NCBI GenBank assembly: GCA_947175335.1
Contig: CAMWMF010000003.1
Span: 84,606-148,605 of the forward strand
Direction: 5' to 3'
From: an uncultured Clostridia bacterium
GTDB taxonomy: Bacteria; Bacillota; Clostridia; Christensenellales; Pumilibacteraceae
Length of the DNA: 64,000 nt
A program made the position numbers and the translations under genes. The notes under the pieces were generated by a model. It had not been told where the DNA came from, did no database searches, and saw only the letters and a program-made list of their open reading frames with translations. How positions within the stretch are numbered: position 1 is the first letter of the stretch; the number at the start of each line of letters is the position of its first letter. This document shows positions 38,021 through 46,320 of the stretch, piece after piece.

Positions 38021-41000
38021 ATGGCAAAAAGATTGTTAAAAACCATGCTACTGCCGCTGACCGTAATGGCTACGGCGTTTGCGTTTATCGCGTGCGACGG
38101 AAGCAATCCGCCCGACGTAAAGTATAAGGTTACGTACGAAATCGGCGCTAACGCGGACGGCACAGCTCCGACCGAAACGGACAAGGCGTTCGGCGAAAAG
38201 TTTATAATCAAATCCGCCGACGGCATTACGTGCGACGGCGCTACGTTTACCGGCTGGAGCGACGGCAACATTACGTATCAAGCGGGTGCCGAATACACCA
38301 TGCCGTCCAAGGCGGTTACGTTTACCGCGCAGTGGCAGCCTAACGGTACGGTTGCACCGACTACGTATAACGTAACGTACAAGTACGGCGTGGCAGGCGA
38401 GGACGTCGTTAAAAACAACCAGACCGCCGAAAACTATGCTGTGGAAGCGCCCACGAAATACAGATACACCGGTAACGACGAATATTTAAAGATATTCGCA
38501 GGTTGGAAGGTGGAAGGCGACGATACCGTGTATCTGCCTAATTCTAAACTCACGCTTACGGGCGACACCGTGTTTACCGCGCAGTGGATTGATTACGATG
38601 ACGACAACGAATGGCGTGATACAACGTACGAACTGCAACTTAAATTGTTGACAGACAAAGTCGGCGCGTTGATTTTATATCTTGGTGGCGACGAAGAAAA
38701 TCCCAACCTTTCATGGACTTACTTTACGTATACCGTAAGCGGCACCGCCATTACGGTAACGCCTGTTGCCGGCAATCCCGCTACCGGCACGTTAGAGGAC
38801 GGCGAGCTTACCATAAGAGTTACCGTCGGCATGGCTACGTATGAATTCAAGTCGGAGCAGGCCCTGCCCGAGTTTACGTTCGGGCTCAACGGCGGCACGG
38901 GCACCGTTCCTACGCTCACCGTTACAGAGGAAATGTACGACGAAAGTGAAAATTGCTACGTCGTTACTATGCCGGAAAACACTATAACCCCGCCCGCAGG
39001 CAAGCAGTTCAAGGAATGGCTTGTTACCGCGTCGAGCGGCGGCGAAAGACGTGTTGCGGCAGGCGACAGCTATAGTGCTGCTGCCGGTAATACGTATACC
39101 GTTACACCTGTGTGGAAGAACGTCAGAGTTCCTCTTCCCGAAGGCACTGTATTTTACGGCGACTGCACATTGCCGGTAGATAGAACAGGCAAGGGTGGCG
39201 AAACGGTGATATCTGTCATTATAGATAACTCTGACGCGCAAAATATAAAGGTGTATTACAAGCTTGTCGGCGATGATACTTACCAAACTTCAACAAAGGG
39301 ATCAAATGCATATGAAAGCTACAAGCCCGATGTATACGGTCCTGACGCGCTGTATTACGGCGAATATTTTATTGGCTCGGTTACATATATCATGTTAGTC
39401 AAGTCCGATTTTACTGCGTTGTATTTGTGCGATAACGATGACAATCTTTTGGATGATGGCGAGTTCACCACAACCCCCGCACCTTGCACCGTAACGTACA
39501 ATAAGCCCGACGACGCAACCGGAACTATGGATGCCGTAACTGCGGATGTTGGTGATTACACACTTGCAGATTGCACTTATACCAAGGCGGGTTGGACCTT
39601 CCTCGGTTGGAAGGACGAGTCGCTCGGATTTTATGACGACCCTGTTGTGACTGCCGCAGGGGAAGAAGTATCTCTTTATAAAAATAAAAGCTATATCGCA
39701 GTATTTGCCAAAATTTATACCAACGCAAATGACAGCACCGTTACAATAGCATTGCGCGACGACGAATATGTGTTGTGGAATGCGAACGGCGAAATGGTGT
39801 ATGCTGCTTGGACAACAGTTTCCGAAAATATGATAATGGTAACAAACGGCATGGCTTATACCGCATATATCAATATAAACGGCAATACTTACACCGCGCT
39901 TGACGAGCTTGTTACTTACACGTTCACAACAGCGGACGGCAACACAACGCTTACGTTTGACGGATTGGGCAAAGCAATGCTCGGTACGCATGAGGGCACT
40001 TACGAAAAAATAACGGAATCCCACGGCATGTTTGGGGATGTTTTGATTGGCGTTAAGCTTACGTTTGGCAGCAATTTGTATGAATGCGAGTTTGTATTTG
40101 ACACTGATGAAAATCCGTATATCAATGCTACCATCACCGTCGGCGGTGTAGATTACGTATTTAACCCCTACACCGAGTATACGGTTACGTTCGAAGTAGG
40201 CGACGGCGCGACCGGCACTGCTCCCGCGCAAAAGACTGTCGAAGTGATTGGCGGCGGTGAAGGAAAGGTCACGTTGCCTGATGCCGAGCAAGATATGCAA
40301 AAGACAGGCTACGGCTTTATGGGATGGCAAATCAAAAACGGCGACGGCGACCTTTACTACGCCAATGAAAAATGCACTATAACCGGCAATACCACGTTCG
40401 TCGCAGTTTGGGGCGAAATCAAAACCTATAACGTAACCTACGAAATAGGCGAAGACGTAACGGGTACTGTTCCCACCGCTACTACGGTTGACACTGAGGC
40501 AGGAATGACGACGGCTGCCGTAGAACTTAATAACGGCGCGGGTCTTACCAAGGAAGGTTATAAATTTGAGGGCTGGAAGAAAAAGAACAGCGACGGTACG
40601 CTTAGCGACACTGTTTATAAAGGCTATGCCCCCGTTTCCGCCGATACAACGTTTGTTGCGTACTTTGAAGAGATTAGTGCATCCACCGATAAACTTGCAA
40701 ACTATTTAGGTGGTTCAGGTCAAGCTAATGCTGTAAAATACGGATATACAGATAAACCGCTCAATTCCGATGAAACGGTCAATACAAATGTTACATTCGA
40801 TTTGCCGAATAGCACAGGAGCGGCGCGAAATTATTATAGATTGGAAGTATATTGGCTTGGCGGTAATGCTTATTTTGCGTTAGTTTACGGTACGGCTTCT
40901 AGTAATAGTTTAAAATCAAACATATTAGATTCAAACGGCAATAAACAAGCGGAAGCTGATAATCCGGATAATGAAACAGGATATTACACAGCTACTACTA

Positions 41001-41128
41001 CAAATCAAGCGAAAGTATCGGTTACGTTTAGTTTCGATGTAAATGCTAACAACTTGAGAACTGTTACCATTACTGTTACTGTTGGAGGACAAGAAGAGAC
41101 CGTCACTTGGACGGAAATAACCGACTAA
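38021..41128 (+). CDS. Giant lipoprotein with six InlB-B (Listeria-Bacteroides) repeats
   Basis: The 1035-aa product has a lipobox ending FAFIAC at residue 25. About six InlB-B repeats are visible by their ends FTGWSDG, FAGWKVEG, FKEWLVTA, FLGWKDES, FMGWQIKNG and FEGWKKKN, with starts such as VTYEIGANADGTAP and VTYEIGEDVTGTVP. Between repeats 4 and 5 is a beta-rich segment with the LTFDGLG motif shared with the preceding lipoprotein. The last 150 residues are another beta-rich domain encoded by more AT-rich DNA. AAAGGAG lies before the ATG. It is probably a surface adhesin or polymer-binding protein; no sorting signal is present. Confidence 0.85.
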   Translation: MAKRLLKTMLLPLTVMATAFAFIACDGSNPPDVKYKVTYEIGANADGTAPTETDKAFGEKFIIKSADGITCDGATFTGWSDGNITYQAGAEYTMPSKAVTFTAQWQPNGTVAPTTYNVTYKYGVAGEDVVKNNQTAENYAVEAPTKYRYTGNDEYLKIFAGWKVEGDDTVYLPNSKLTLTGDTVFTAQWIDYDDDNEWRDTTYELQLKLLTDKVGALILYLGGDEENPNLSWTYFTYTVSGTAITVTPVAGNPATGTLEDGELTIRVTVGMATYEFKSEQALPEFTFGLNGGTGTVPTLTVTEEMYDESENCYVVTMPENTITPPAGKQFKEWLVTASSGGERRVAAGDSYSAAAGNTYTVTPVWKNVRVPLPEGTVFYGDCTLPVDRTGKGGETVISVIIDNSDAQNIKVYYKLVGDDTYQTSTKGSNAYESYKPDVYGPDALYYGEYFIGSVTYIMLVKSDFTALYLCDNDDNLLDDGEFTTTPAPCTVTYNKPDDATGTMDAVTADVGDYTLADCTYTKAGWTFLGWKDESLGFYDDPVVTAAGEEVSLYKNKSYIAVFAKIYTNANDSTVTIALRDDEYVLWNANGEMVYAAWTTVSENMIMVTNGMAYTAYININGNTYTALDELVTYTFTTADGNTTLTFDGLGKAMLGTHEGTYEKITESHGMFGDVLIGVKLTFGSNLYECEFVFDTDENPYINATITVGGVDYVFNPYTEYTVTFEVGDGATGTAPAQKTVEVIGGGEGKVTLPDAEQDMQKTGYGFMGWQIKNGDGDLYYANEKCTITGNTTFVAVWGEIKTYNVTYEIGEDVTGTVPTATTVDTEAGMTTAAVELNNGAGLTKEGYKFEGWKKKNSDGTLSDTVYKGYAPVSADTTFVAYFEEISASTDKLANYLGGSGQANAVKYGYTDKPLNSDETVNTNVTFDLPNSTGAARNYYRLEVYWLGGNAYFALVYGTASSNSLKSNILDSNGNKQAEADNPDNETGYYTATTTNQAKVSVTFSFDVNANNLRTVTITVTVGGQEETVTWTEITD

Positions 41129-41152
41129 CACGCAACTAATCCAAAACAAATC

Positions 41153-41192
41153 AATCCCTTGCATGTGTCAAGCACAAGCAGGGGATTTTTTG
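41153..41192 (+). terminator. Terminator after the second large lipoprotein gene
   Basis: AATCCCTTGC (41153-41162) pairs with GCAGGGGATT (41178-41187, one wobble) with an extra TGTG/CACA inner stem, then a T run. Confidence 0.88.
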
Positions 41193-41193
41193 T

Positions 41194-41229
41194 TTGACAT
41201 GGAATAATGCTAAATGGTATACTTATACC
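41194..41229 (+). promoter_or_regulatory. Promoter of the EIIC-like gene with palindrome over the -10
   Basis: TTGACA (41194-41199), 18 nt, TATACT (41218-41223). The perfect palindrome GGTATACTTATACC (41216-41229) covers the -10 and start region and could be an operator. Confidence 0.7.
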
Positions 41230-41259
41230 ACGATAATTGTTTTGCAGGAGTGAAACAAT

Positions 41260-42513
41260 ATGGACGAAATTCAGTCGGAAAAAATTGACGATTCCATAGC
41301 GCAACCGCCCGAGATAAACGAACAATCGGTTGCGGACAATACGGAGCAAGTTGAACAAATAGAACAACTCGCGGAAGAACCCGCGAAAGAAAAGCGCACG
41401 GCAAAGCAGTGGGTCAAGTATTTTGCGCACAGGTATTTTATAGAAGCGTTTTCTGGCATGGCGCTCGGGCTTTTTTGCACGCTCATTATAGGAACTATAA
41501 TAGGACAGATAGGCTCGCTTATCGGCAAAAATGCGTTCGGCAATATGCTGTATTATATAGGGTATATCGCAAAGCTGTTGATGGGCGCGGGTATAGGCGT
41601 CGGCATTGCGCACAGCCTTAAAGCGGGCAAGCTGACAAGCTTTTCGTCCGCCGTCGCGGGTATGGTAGGCGCAAACATAACCAACATTTTCGCACTGTCG
41701 GGCATACAAGTATACGGCGCGTCCGCTAATCCGTCAATAACTATCGGCGACCCCGTTGGCGCGTTTGTCGCGGCTGTCGCGGCAATAGAGGTCACTCGGC
41801 ACGTTGAGGGCAAAACGCCCATAGACATACTTGTAGTGCCGCTGTGCGCCGTTGCGTGCGGCACGGTGGGCGGCATTGCGCTCGGCATTCCGTTCGGCAT
41901 GCTGTTCGCACTGCTCGGTAAAGCGGTGTCGCTTGCGATAGGCTGGGAGCCCGTGTCGTTCGGTATTCTCGTCGCGGTGGTAATGGGGTTGCTTTTAACG
42001 CTTCCCACGTCCAGTGCGGCGTTCGGAGTTATGATATTCAACTCGTCGCTGATAAACACGCCCGAGCTTGTTTACAATGCAAGCATTGGCGCGGCGGCGG
42101 CGTGCGCTGGGTGTTGTGCGCATATGGTAGGGTTTGCCGTGGCAAGCTTCCGCGAGAATAAGTGGGGCGGGCTTGTGTCGCAGGGTATAGGCACGAGCAT
42201 GCTTCAAATACCCAACCTCGGCAAAAACGCGCGTATTCTCATTCCGGCAGTCGTGGCTTCCGCAGTGGCGGGCCCGCTTGCGAGTGCGGCGTTCAAAATC
42301 ATGTGCGACGCTACGGGCAGCGGTATGGGCACTGCTGGTCTTGTTGGCGTAATCCAAACCTTTATGACTTCCATTAACAACGGTATAGCTTGGTGGTACG
42401 TGCTTATAGCCGTGCTTGTTTGCTACGTTATCGTTCCCGCCTCGGTCGCGCTCGGCGTAAGCGAGCTTATGCGCAAAAAAGGCTGGATAAAGCAAGGGGA
42501 TATGAAGATTTAA
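41260..42513 (+). CDS. PTS EIIC-like membrane permease (EIIC_2 type)
   Basis: The 417-aa protein has an acidic, probably disordered N terminus of about 50 residues, then about ten helices rich in glycine and alanine. Segments such as GMVGANITNIFALSGIQVYG, GDPVGAFVAAVAAIEVTRHVEGKTPIDI and LPTSSAAFGVMIF fit the compact EIIC_2 family of putative PTS permeases. No EIIA or EIIB gene is adjacent and no other transporter part is fused. Members of this family may act without a full phosphotransferase chain, so sugar phosphorylation is not certain. A promoter with palindrome precedes it and a repeat begins in its stop codon. Confidence 0.75.
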   Translation: MDEIQSEKIDDSIAQPPEINEQSVADNTEQVEQIEQLAEEPAKEKRTAKQWVKYFAHRYFIEAFSGMALGLFCTLIIGTIIGQIGSLIGKNAFGNMLYYIGYIAKLLMGAGIGVGIAHSLKAGKLTSFSSAVAGMVGANITNIFALSGIQVYGASANPSITIGDPVGAFVAAVAAIEVTRHVEGKTPIDILVVPLCAVACGTVGGIALGIPFGMLFALLGKAVSLAIGWEPVSFGILVAVVMGLLLTLPTSSAAFGVMIFNSSLINTPELVYNASIGAAAACAGCCAHMVGFAVASFRENKWGGLVSQGIGTSMLQIPNLGKNARILIPAVVASAVAGPLASAAFKIMCDATGSGMGTAGLVGVIQTFMTSINNGIAWWYVLIAVLVCYVIVPASVALGVSELMRKKGWIKQGDMKI

Positions 42514-42738
42514 TTCGGAATTCGGAATGCGGAATTATGGCGCGTAATGGCGTAGCAACATTGCGGCGGGTCGCCGCATTAAGGATGAGATTCCTCGCGT
42601 TGCTCGGAATGACAAAAAACTTATGCATGCGCACTAAATTACTTTTGTCATTCTGAACAAGCGCATTAGCGCGCAGTGAAGAATCTCATCCTTATTTTTA
42701 ATTCGGAATTCCGAATTCATAATTCCGAATTCCGAATT
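42512..42738. repeat. Composite MITE-like element between EIIC-like gene and rpsO
   Basis: AATTCGGAATTCGGAATGCG at the left (42512-42537) and AATTCCGAATTCCGAATT-type sequence at the right (42700-42738) are inverted to each other. Inside, AAGGATGAGATTC (42581-42593) and GAATCTCATCCTT (42681-42693) form a second pair of 13-bp perfect inverted ends, with GAATGACAAAA and TTTGTCATTC further in. There is no open reading frame. Confidence 0.8.
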
Positions 42739-42750
42739 GATTAAAATCGA

Positions 42751-42780
42751 TTGACAAAGGTAAAATCGATATGCTATAAT
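42751..42780 (+). promoter_or_regulatory. SigA-type promoter of rpsO-pnp
   Basis: TTGACA (42751-42756), 18 nt, TATAAT (42775-42780). It is followed by a leader of about 75 nt before rpsO; S15 leaders often mediate autoregulation but I cannot show that fold here. Confidence 0.88.
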
Positions 42781-42862
42781 TCTTTACGTACCTTATTCTC
42801 GGTATTGCGCTCTCCACGCAGTTCTGTGATTAAGGCGAATTCAATTTTGTCGGAGGTAAAAA

Positions 42863-43126
42863 ATGGACAAACAAATCAAGGCGGAAATCATAGCAAAGTA
42901 CGCAACGCACGAGGGTGACACGGGTAGTCCCGAGGTTCAGATTGCGCTCCTTACATGGCGCATCAATCATCTTACCGAACACCTTAAGACCCACAAAAAG
43001 GATCACCACTCCCGTCGCGGACTTTTGCAGATGGTAGGTAGCCGTCGCAGCCAGCTCAACTATCTTAAAGAAATCGACATCGAAAGATACCGCAGCTTGG
43101 TTGCCAAACTTGAAATTCGCAAGTAA
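42863..43126 (+). CDS. rpsO: 30S ribosomal protein S15
   Basis: An 87-aa protein with the family pattern [41 protein letters not shown] and LNYLKEID. S15 binds the central domain of 16S rRNA and nucleates the platform. TCGGAGG lies before the ATG. It leads the rpsO-pnp-ylxY-mlpA order conserved in Bacillus and clostridia. Confidence 0.98.
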   Translation: MDKQIKAEIIAKYATHEGDTGSPEVQIALLTWRINHLTEHLKTHKKDHHSRRGLLQMVGSRRSQLNYLKEIDIERYRSLVAKLEIRK

Positions 43127-43134
43127 CACCGACT

Positions 43135-43170
43135 CAAGGGTGTGCCGTGGCACACCCTTGTTTGTTATGT
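43135..43170 (+). terminator. Perfect hairpin between rpsO and pnp
   Basis: CAAGGGTGTGCC (43135-43146) and GGCACACCCTTG (43149-43160) form a 12-bp stem with a 2-nt gap, followed by TTTGTTATGTTT. It may be a leaky terminator or a processing site that sets the rpsO:pnp ratio. Confidence 0.75.
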
Positions 43171-43226
43171 TTAGGCGTTTTGGGTTCTTTCATTTAGGCA
43201 TTATTAATTTAGGAGAAATATAAAAA

Positions 43227-45455
43227 ATGGAATGCAATGTTTTCCAAACTGAAATCGGAGGGCGCACGGTCACTGTAGAAACCGGCAAGTACGCGGGACA
43301 AGCCAACGGCTCGTGTATAATTCGCTGCGGCGATACGGTTGTTATGACAAACGTGACTATGGCGGACGCGCCCCGACCGGGCATGGATTACTTCCCGCTC
43401 GGAGTAGACTTTGAAGAAAAGCTGTACGCAATCGGCAAGATCCCCGGCAGCTTTAAGCGCCGCGAGGGCAGAGGCAGCGACAAGGCGATACTTACGTCCC
43501 GCCTTATCGACCGTCCCATCCGTCCGTTGTTCCCCAAGGGCTTGTTCAACGACGTATCGGTCGTAGCTACGGCGCTTTCCGTGGACACCAATATCCCGCC
43601 CGAAGTGTTCGGAATGTTAGGCAGCTCGATTGCGCTTTCCATATCCGACATCCCGTTTATGGGCCCTACCGGCTCGGTAGTAGTCGGTTGTGTGGACGGC
43701 AAGTACGTTATCAACCCCGACAACGAGCAACGCGCCAAGAGCACGATGCACGTATACGTATCGGGTACCGCCGACGCCATAATGATGGTTGAGGCCGGCG
43801 CGCAGGAAGTATCGGAAGAGCAAATGCTCGGCGGCATACTTTTCGCGCACGAGGAAATCAAAAAGCAGGTCAAGTTCATCAACGACATTGTTAAAAAGGT
43901 CGGCAAGAAAAAGCTTGACATGGAATTGTACCATATCGGCGACGACGTAAACGAAGCGGTACGCAAGTACGCCGACAAAAAGCTTGACAAAGCGCTCGAC
44001 ACGTTCGACAGAACGGAGCGTCAGGCTAATCAGGACGCCGTTCAAGCCGACGTTATGGAGCACTTTGCCAAACAGTTCGAGGGCAGAGAACGCGAAATCG
44101 GCGACACCCTTTACTACATGACCAAAGAGAAGGTTCGTGAAAAAATCCTTAGCAAAGGCGTTCGCCCCGACGGTCGTAAAACCACCGATATCCGCGACAT
44201 TTGGTGCGAGGTAGGCGTACTTCCGCGCACTCACGGCTCGGCTGTGTTTACACGCGGTCAGTCGCAGGCGCTTTCCATCTGCACGCTGGGCACTGCCGGC
44301 GACGCGCAAAAGCTGGACAACCTCGACGACGAGGAAACCAAGCGCTATATGCACCAATACAATATGCCGCCGTACTCGACGGGCGAAGCCAAACCGCTTC
44401 GCGCACCCGGTCGGCGCGAGATAGGCCACGGCGCACTTGCAGAGCGTGCGCTCGAGCCCGTCATTCCGTCGGAGGACGAATTCCCGTACACCATTCGCGT
44501 TGTGTCGGAAATCCTTTCGTCCAATGGCTCCACGTCGCAGGCGAGCGTTTGCGGCTCCACGCTTTCGCTTATGGACGCGGGCGTGCCCATCAAGGCGCCC
44601 GTAGCAGGCATAGCAATGGGTCTTATCAAGGACGAAGCCAAAAACCGTCTTGCCATCCTTTCGGATATTCAGGGCTTGGAAGACTTCCTCGGCGATATGG
44701 ACTTTAAGGTAGCGGGCACCGAGCACGGCATTACCGCTATCCAAATGGATATAAAAATCAAGGGCATTGACGAAAAGATTCTTCGCACCGCGCTCGAACA
44801 GGCGCGCGTAGGCAGACTGCACATACTCGGAAAAATGCTTGCAGTTCTCGACAAGCCGCGCCCCGAGCTTTCGCAGTACGCGCCCAAGATCATAATGTTC
44901 ACCATTGATCCCGACAAGATCGGCGACGTTATCGGCAAGTCCGGCAAGACGATCAACAAGATTGTGGACGAGACGGGCGTCAAGATTGATATCGAGGAAG
45001 ACGGCAGAGTGTTCATTGCAGGCGTCGATCAGGAAATGACCGCAAAAGCCAAAGAAATAATTATGAACATTGTCAAGGATCCCGAAATAGGCGACACGTA
45101 CGTCGGACCGGTTGTTACCGTGCGCGACGAGCTGGGCGCGTTTGTGGAGCTTGCTCCCGGCCGCGACGGCATGATACACATTGCCAAGCTCGGCAGATAC
45201 GTAGGCAAACGCCTTAACGCCGTGTCCGAAGTCCTTAAAGAGGGCGACACAGTCAAGGTCGAAGTTGTCAGCTTCACCAAGCAGGGCAAGATAGACCTTA
45301 AACTTATCGAAAAGCTCAGCGGCGACCCGATTGAAAAGGCGCCCGACGCCGACAATGCGGAAGAAGACCGCGGCGATAAGGGCGAGCGTAAAAACCGTCG
45401 TCCTCACGACCATCCGCGCGGCGATAGAAAGCCCCGCAAGGAAAAGAAGGACTAA
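43227..45455 (+). CDS. pnp: Polynucleotide phosphorylase
   Basis: The 742-aa 3'-5' exoribonuclease has two RNase PH-like domains (GGRTVTVETGKYAGQANGS, then GVRPDGRKTTDIRDI and THGSAVFTRGQSQAL), the helical linker between them, a KH domain with IGKSGKTINKIV and an S1 domain starting GDTYVGPVVTV. The C terminus is a short basic/acidic tail. It degrades mRNA by phosphorolysis. AGGAGAAA lies before the ATG. The terminator after it separates it from the ylxY-like gene. Confidence 0.98.
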   Translation: MECNVFQTEIGGRTVTVETGKYAGQANGSCIIRCGDTVVMTNVTMADAPRPGMDYFPLGVDFEEKLYAIGKIPGSFKRREGRGSDKAILTSRLIDRPIRPLFPKGLFNDVSVVATALSVDTNIPPEVFGMLGSSIALSISDIPFMGPTGSVVVGCVDGKYVINPDNEQRAKSTMHVYVSGTADAIMMVEAGAQEVSEEQMLGGILFAHEEIKKQVKFINDIVKKVGKKKLDMELYHIGDDVNEAVRKYADKKLDKALDTFDRTERQANQDAVQADVMEHFAKQFEGREREIGDTLYYMTKEKVREKILSKGVRPDGRKTTDIRDIWCEVGVLPRTHGSAVFTRGQSQALSICTLGTAGDAQKLDNLDDEETKRYMHQYNMPPYSTGEAKPLRAPGRREIGHGALAERALEPVIPSEDEFPYTIRVVSEILSSNGSTSQASVCGSTLSLMDAGVPIKAPVAGIAMGLIKDEAKNRLAILSDIQGLEDFLGDMDFKVAGTEHGITAIQMDIKIKGIDEKILRTALEQARVGRLHILGKMLAVLDKPRPELSQYAPKIIMFTIDPDKIGDVIGKSGKTINKIVDETGVKIDIEEDGRVFIAGVDQEMTAKAKEIIMNIVKDPEIGDTYVGPVVTVRDELGAFVELAPGRDGMIHIAKLGRYVGKRLNAVSEVLKEGDTVKVEVVSFTKQGKIDLKLIEKLSGDPIEKAPDADNAEEDRGDKGERKNRRPHDHPRGDRKPRKEKKD

Positions 45456-45501
45456 TCAATACTAAAACACGTGACATCGTGAATATAATGCAATAGTGGC
45501 A

Positions 45502-45557
45502 AAAAGCCGCAAAACCGAACGAACGCTAATATAGTCGTGGTCTTGCGGCTTTTGTTA
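45502..45557 (+). terminator. Terminator after pnp
   Basis: AAAAGCCGCAA (45502-45512) and TTGCGGCTTTT (45543-45553) pair perfectly over 11 bp with a 30-nt loop and a short T run. Confidence 0.75.
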
Positions 45558-45574
45558 TAAATGCGAGGTGTTAT

Positions 45575-46291
45575 ATGTCGCGTGCAAAGGTAAAGTTTTT
45601 ACGCATTTTGGGCAACATAGTTATATGTGCCACGGTAGCGGTGGTGCTTGCGCTTTCGGTCAACGTAGGCGATACCAAGGTCAGCGCACAGGGCAGGCAA
45701 CCGCTGTATTCGGGCAAGTCCGCCACCAAAGTGTCGCTTATGGTCAACGTGTACTGGGGCACGGAATATATTCAGCCCATGCTGGACATCTTTGCCAAGT
45801 ACAACTGTAAAACTACGTTTTTCGTTGGCGGGTCATGGGTTGTGGGCAATCCCGACACGCTAAAAAAGATAGCCGACGCAGGCCACGAAATAGGCAATCA
45901 CGGCTACTACCACAAGGACCACAAAAAGCTGGACGCCGCGTACAACCGCAAGGAAATCAGTTCGGCGCACGACGCGGTTAAGGACGTGCTGGGAATAGAC
46001 ATGAACCTATTCGCGCCGCCGTCGGGATCGTTCGGCGATACCGCGCTGGGCGTGGCGGAGGAGCTCGGTTACCGTTCGATCATGTGGACGCGCGACACGA
46101 TAGACTGGCGCGACCACAACAGCGATTTGATATATAAGCGCGCGGTAAAGAATATTAAGGGCGGGGACTTAATACTTATGCACCCGACCGACAGCACCGT
46201 CAAGGCGTTGGAAAACATTTTGCAGACAGTCACAGCTGCGGGCTTAAAGGTTGCACCCGTAAGCGAAGTCTTAGAAAGTGATATTGTGTAA
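45575..46291 (+). CDS. YlxY/PdaB-like polysaccharide deacetylase with altered catalytic motif
   Basis: A 238-aa protein with one N-terminal TM/signal helix and a NodB-fold domain. KTTFFVGGSWV, AGHEIGNHGYYHKDH (the zinc-binding HxxxH) and FAPPSGSFG (motif 3) are clear. Motif 1, normally TFDDG or TFDxxWG in PdaB types, reads LMVNVYWG, so the catalytic Asp position is Asn. Activity as a canonical deacetylase is therefore doubtful. Its position after rpsO-pnp and before an M16 peptidase equals that of B. subtilis ylxY, a sporulation-associated member. GAGGTG precedes the ATG. Confidence 0.85.
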   Translation: MSRAKVKFLRILGNIVICATVAVVLALSVNVGDTKVSAQGRQPLYSGKSATKVSLMVNVYWGTEYIQPMLDIFAKYNCKTTFFVGGSWVVGNPDTLKKIADAGHEIGNHGYYHKDHKKLDAAYNRKEISSAHDAVKDVLGIDMNLFAPPSGSFGDTALGVAEELGYRSIMWTRDTIDWRDHNSDLIYKRAVKNIKGGDLILMHPTDSTVKALENILQTVTAAGLKVAPVSEVLESDIV

Positions 46292-46320
46292 AGCGAATTA
46301 CACGCACGTAAAGGAGAAAC

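Noticed and set aside
42781..42862. S15 autoregulatory leader structure
   Set aside because: Expected by precedent but I could not build a convincing pseudoknot or three-way junction by eye.
43617..45413. Open frame of 598 codons opposite pnp
   Set aside because: Same antisense effect; no domain, no ribosome-binding site, pnp is certain.
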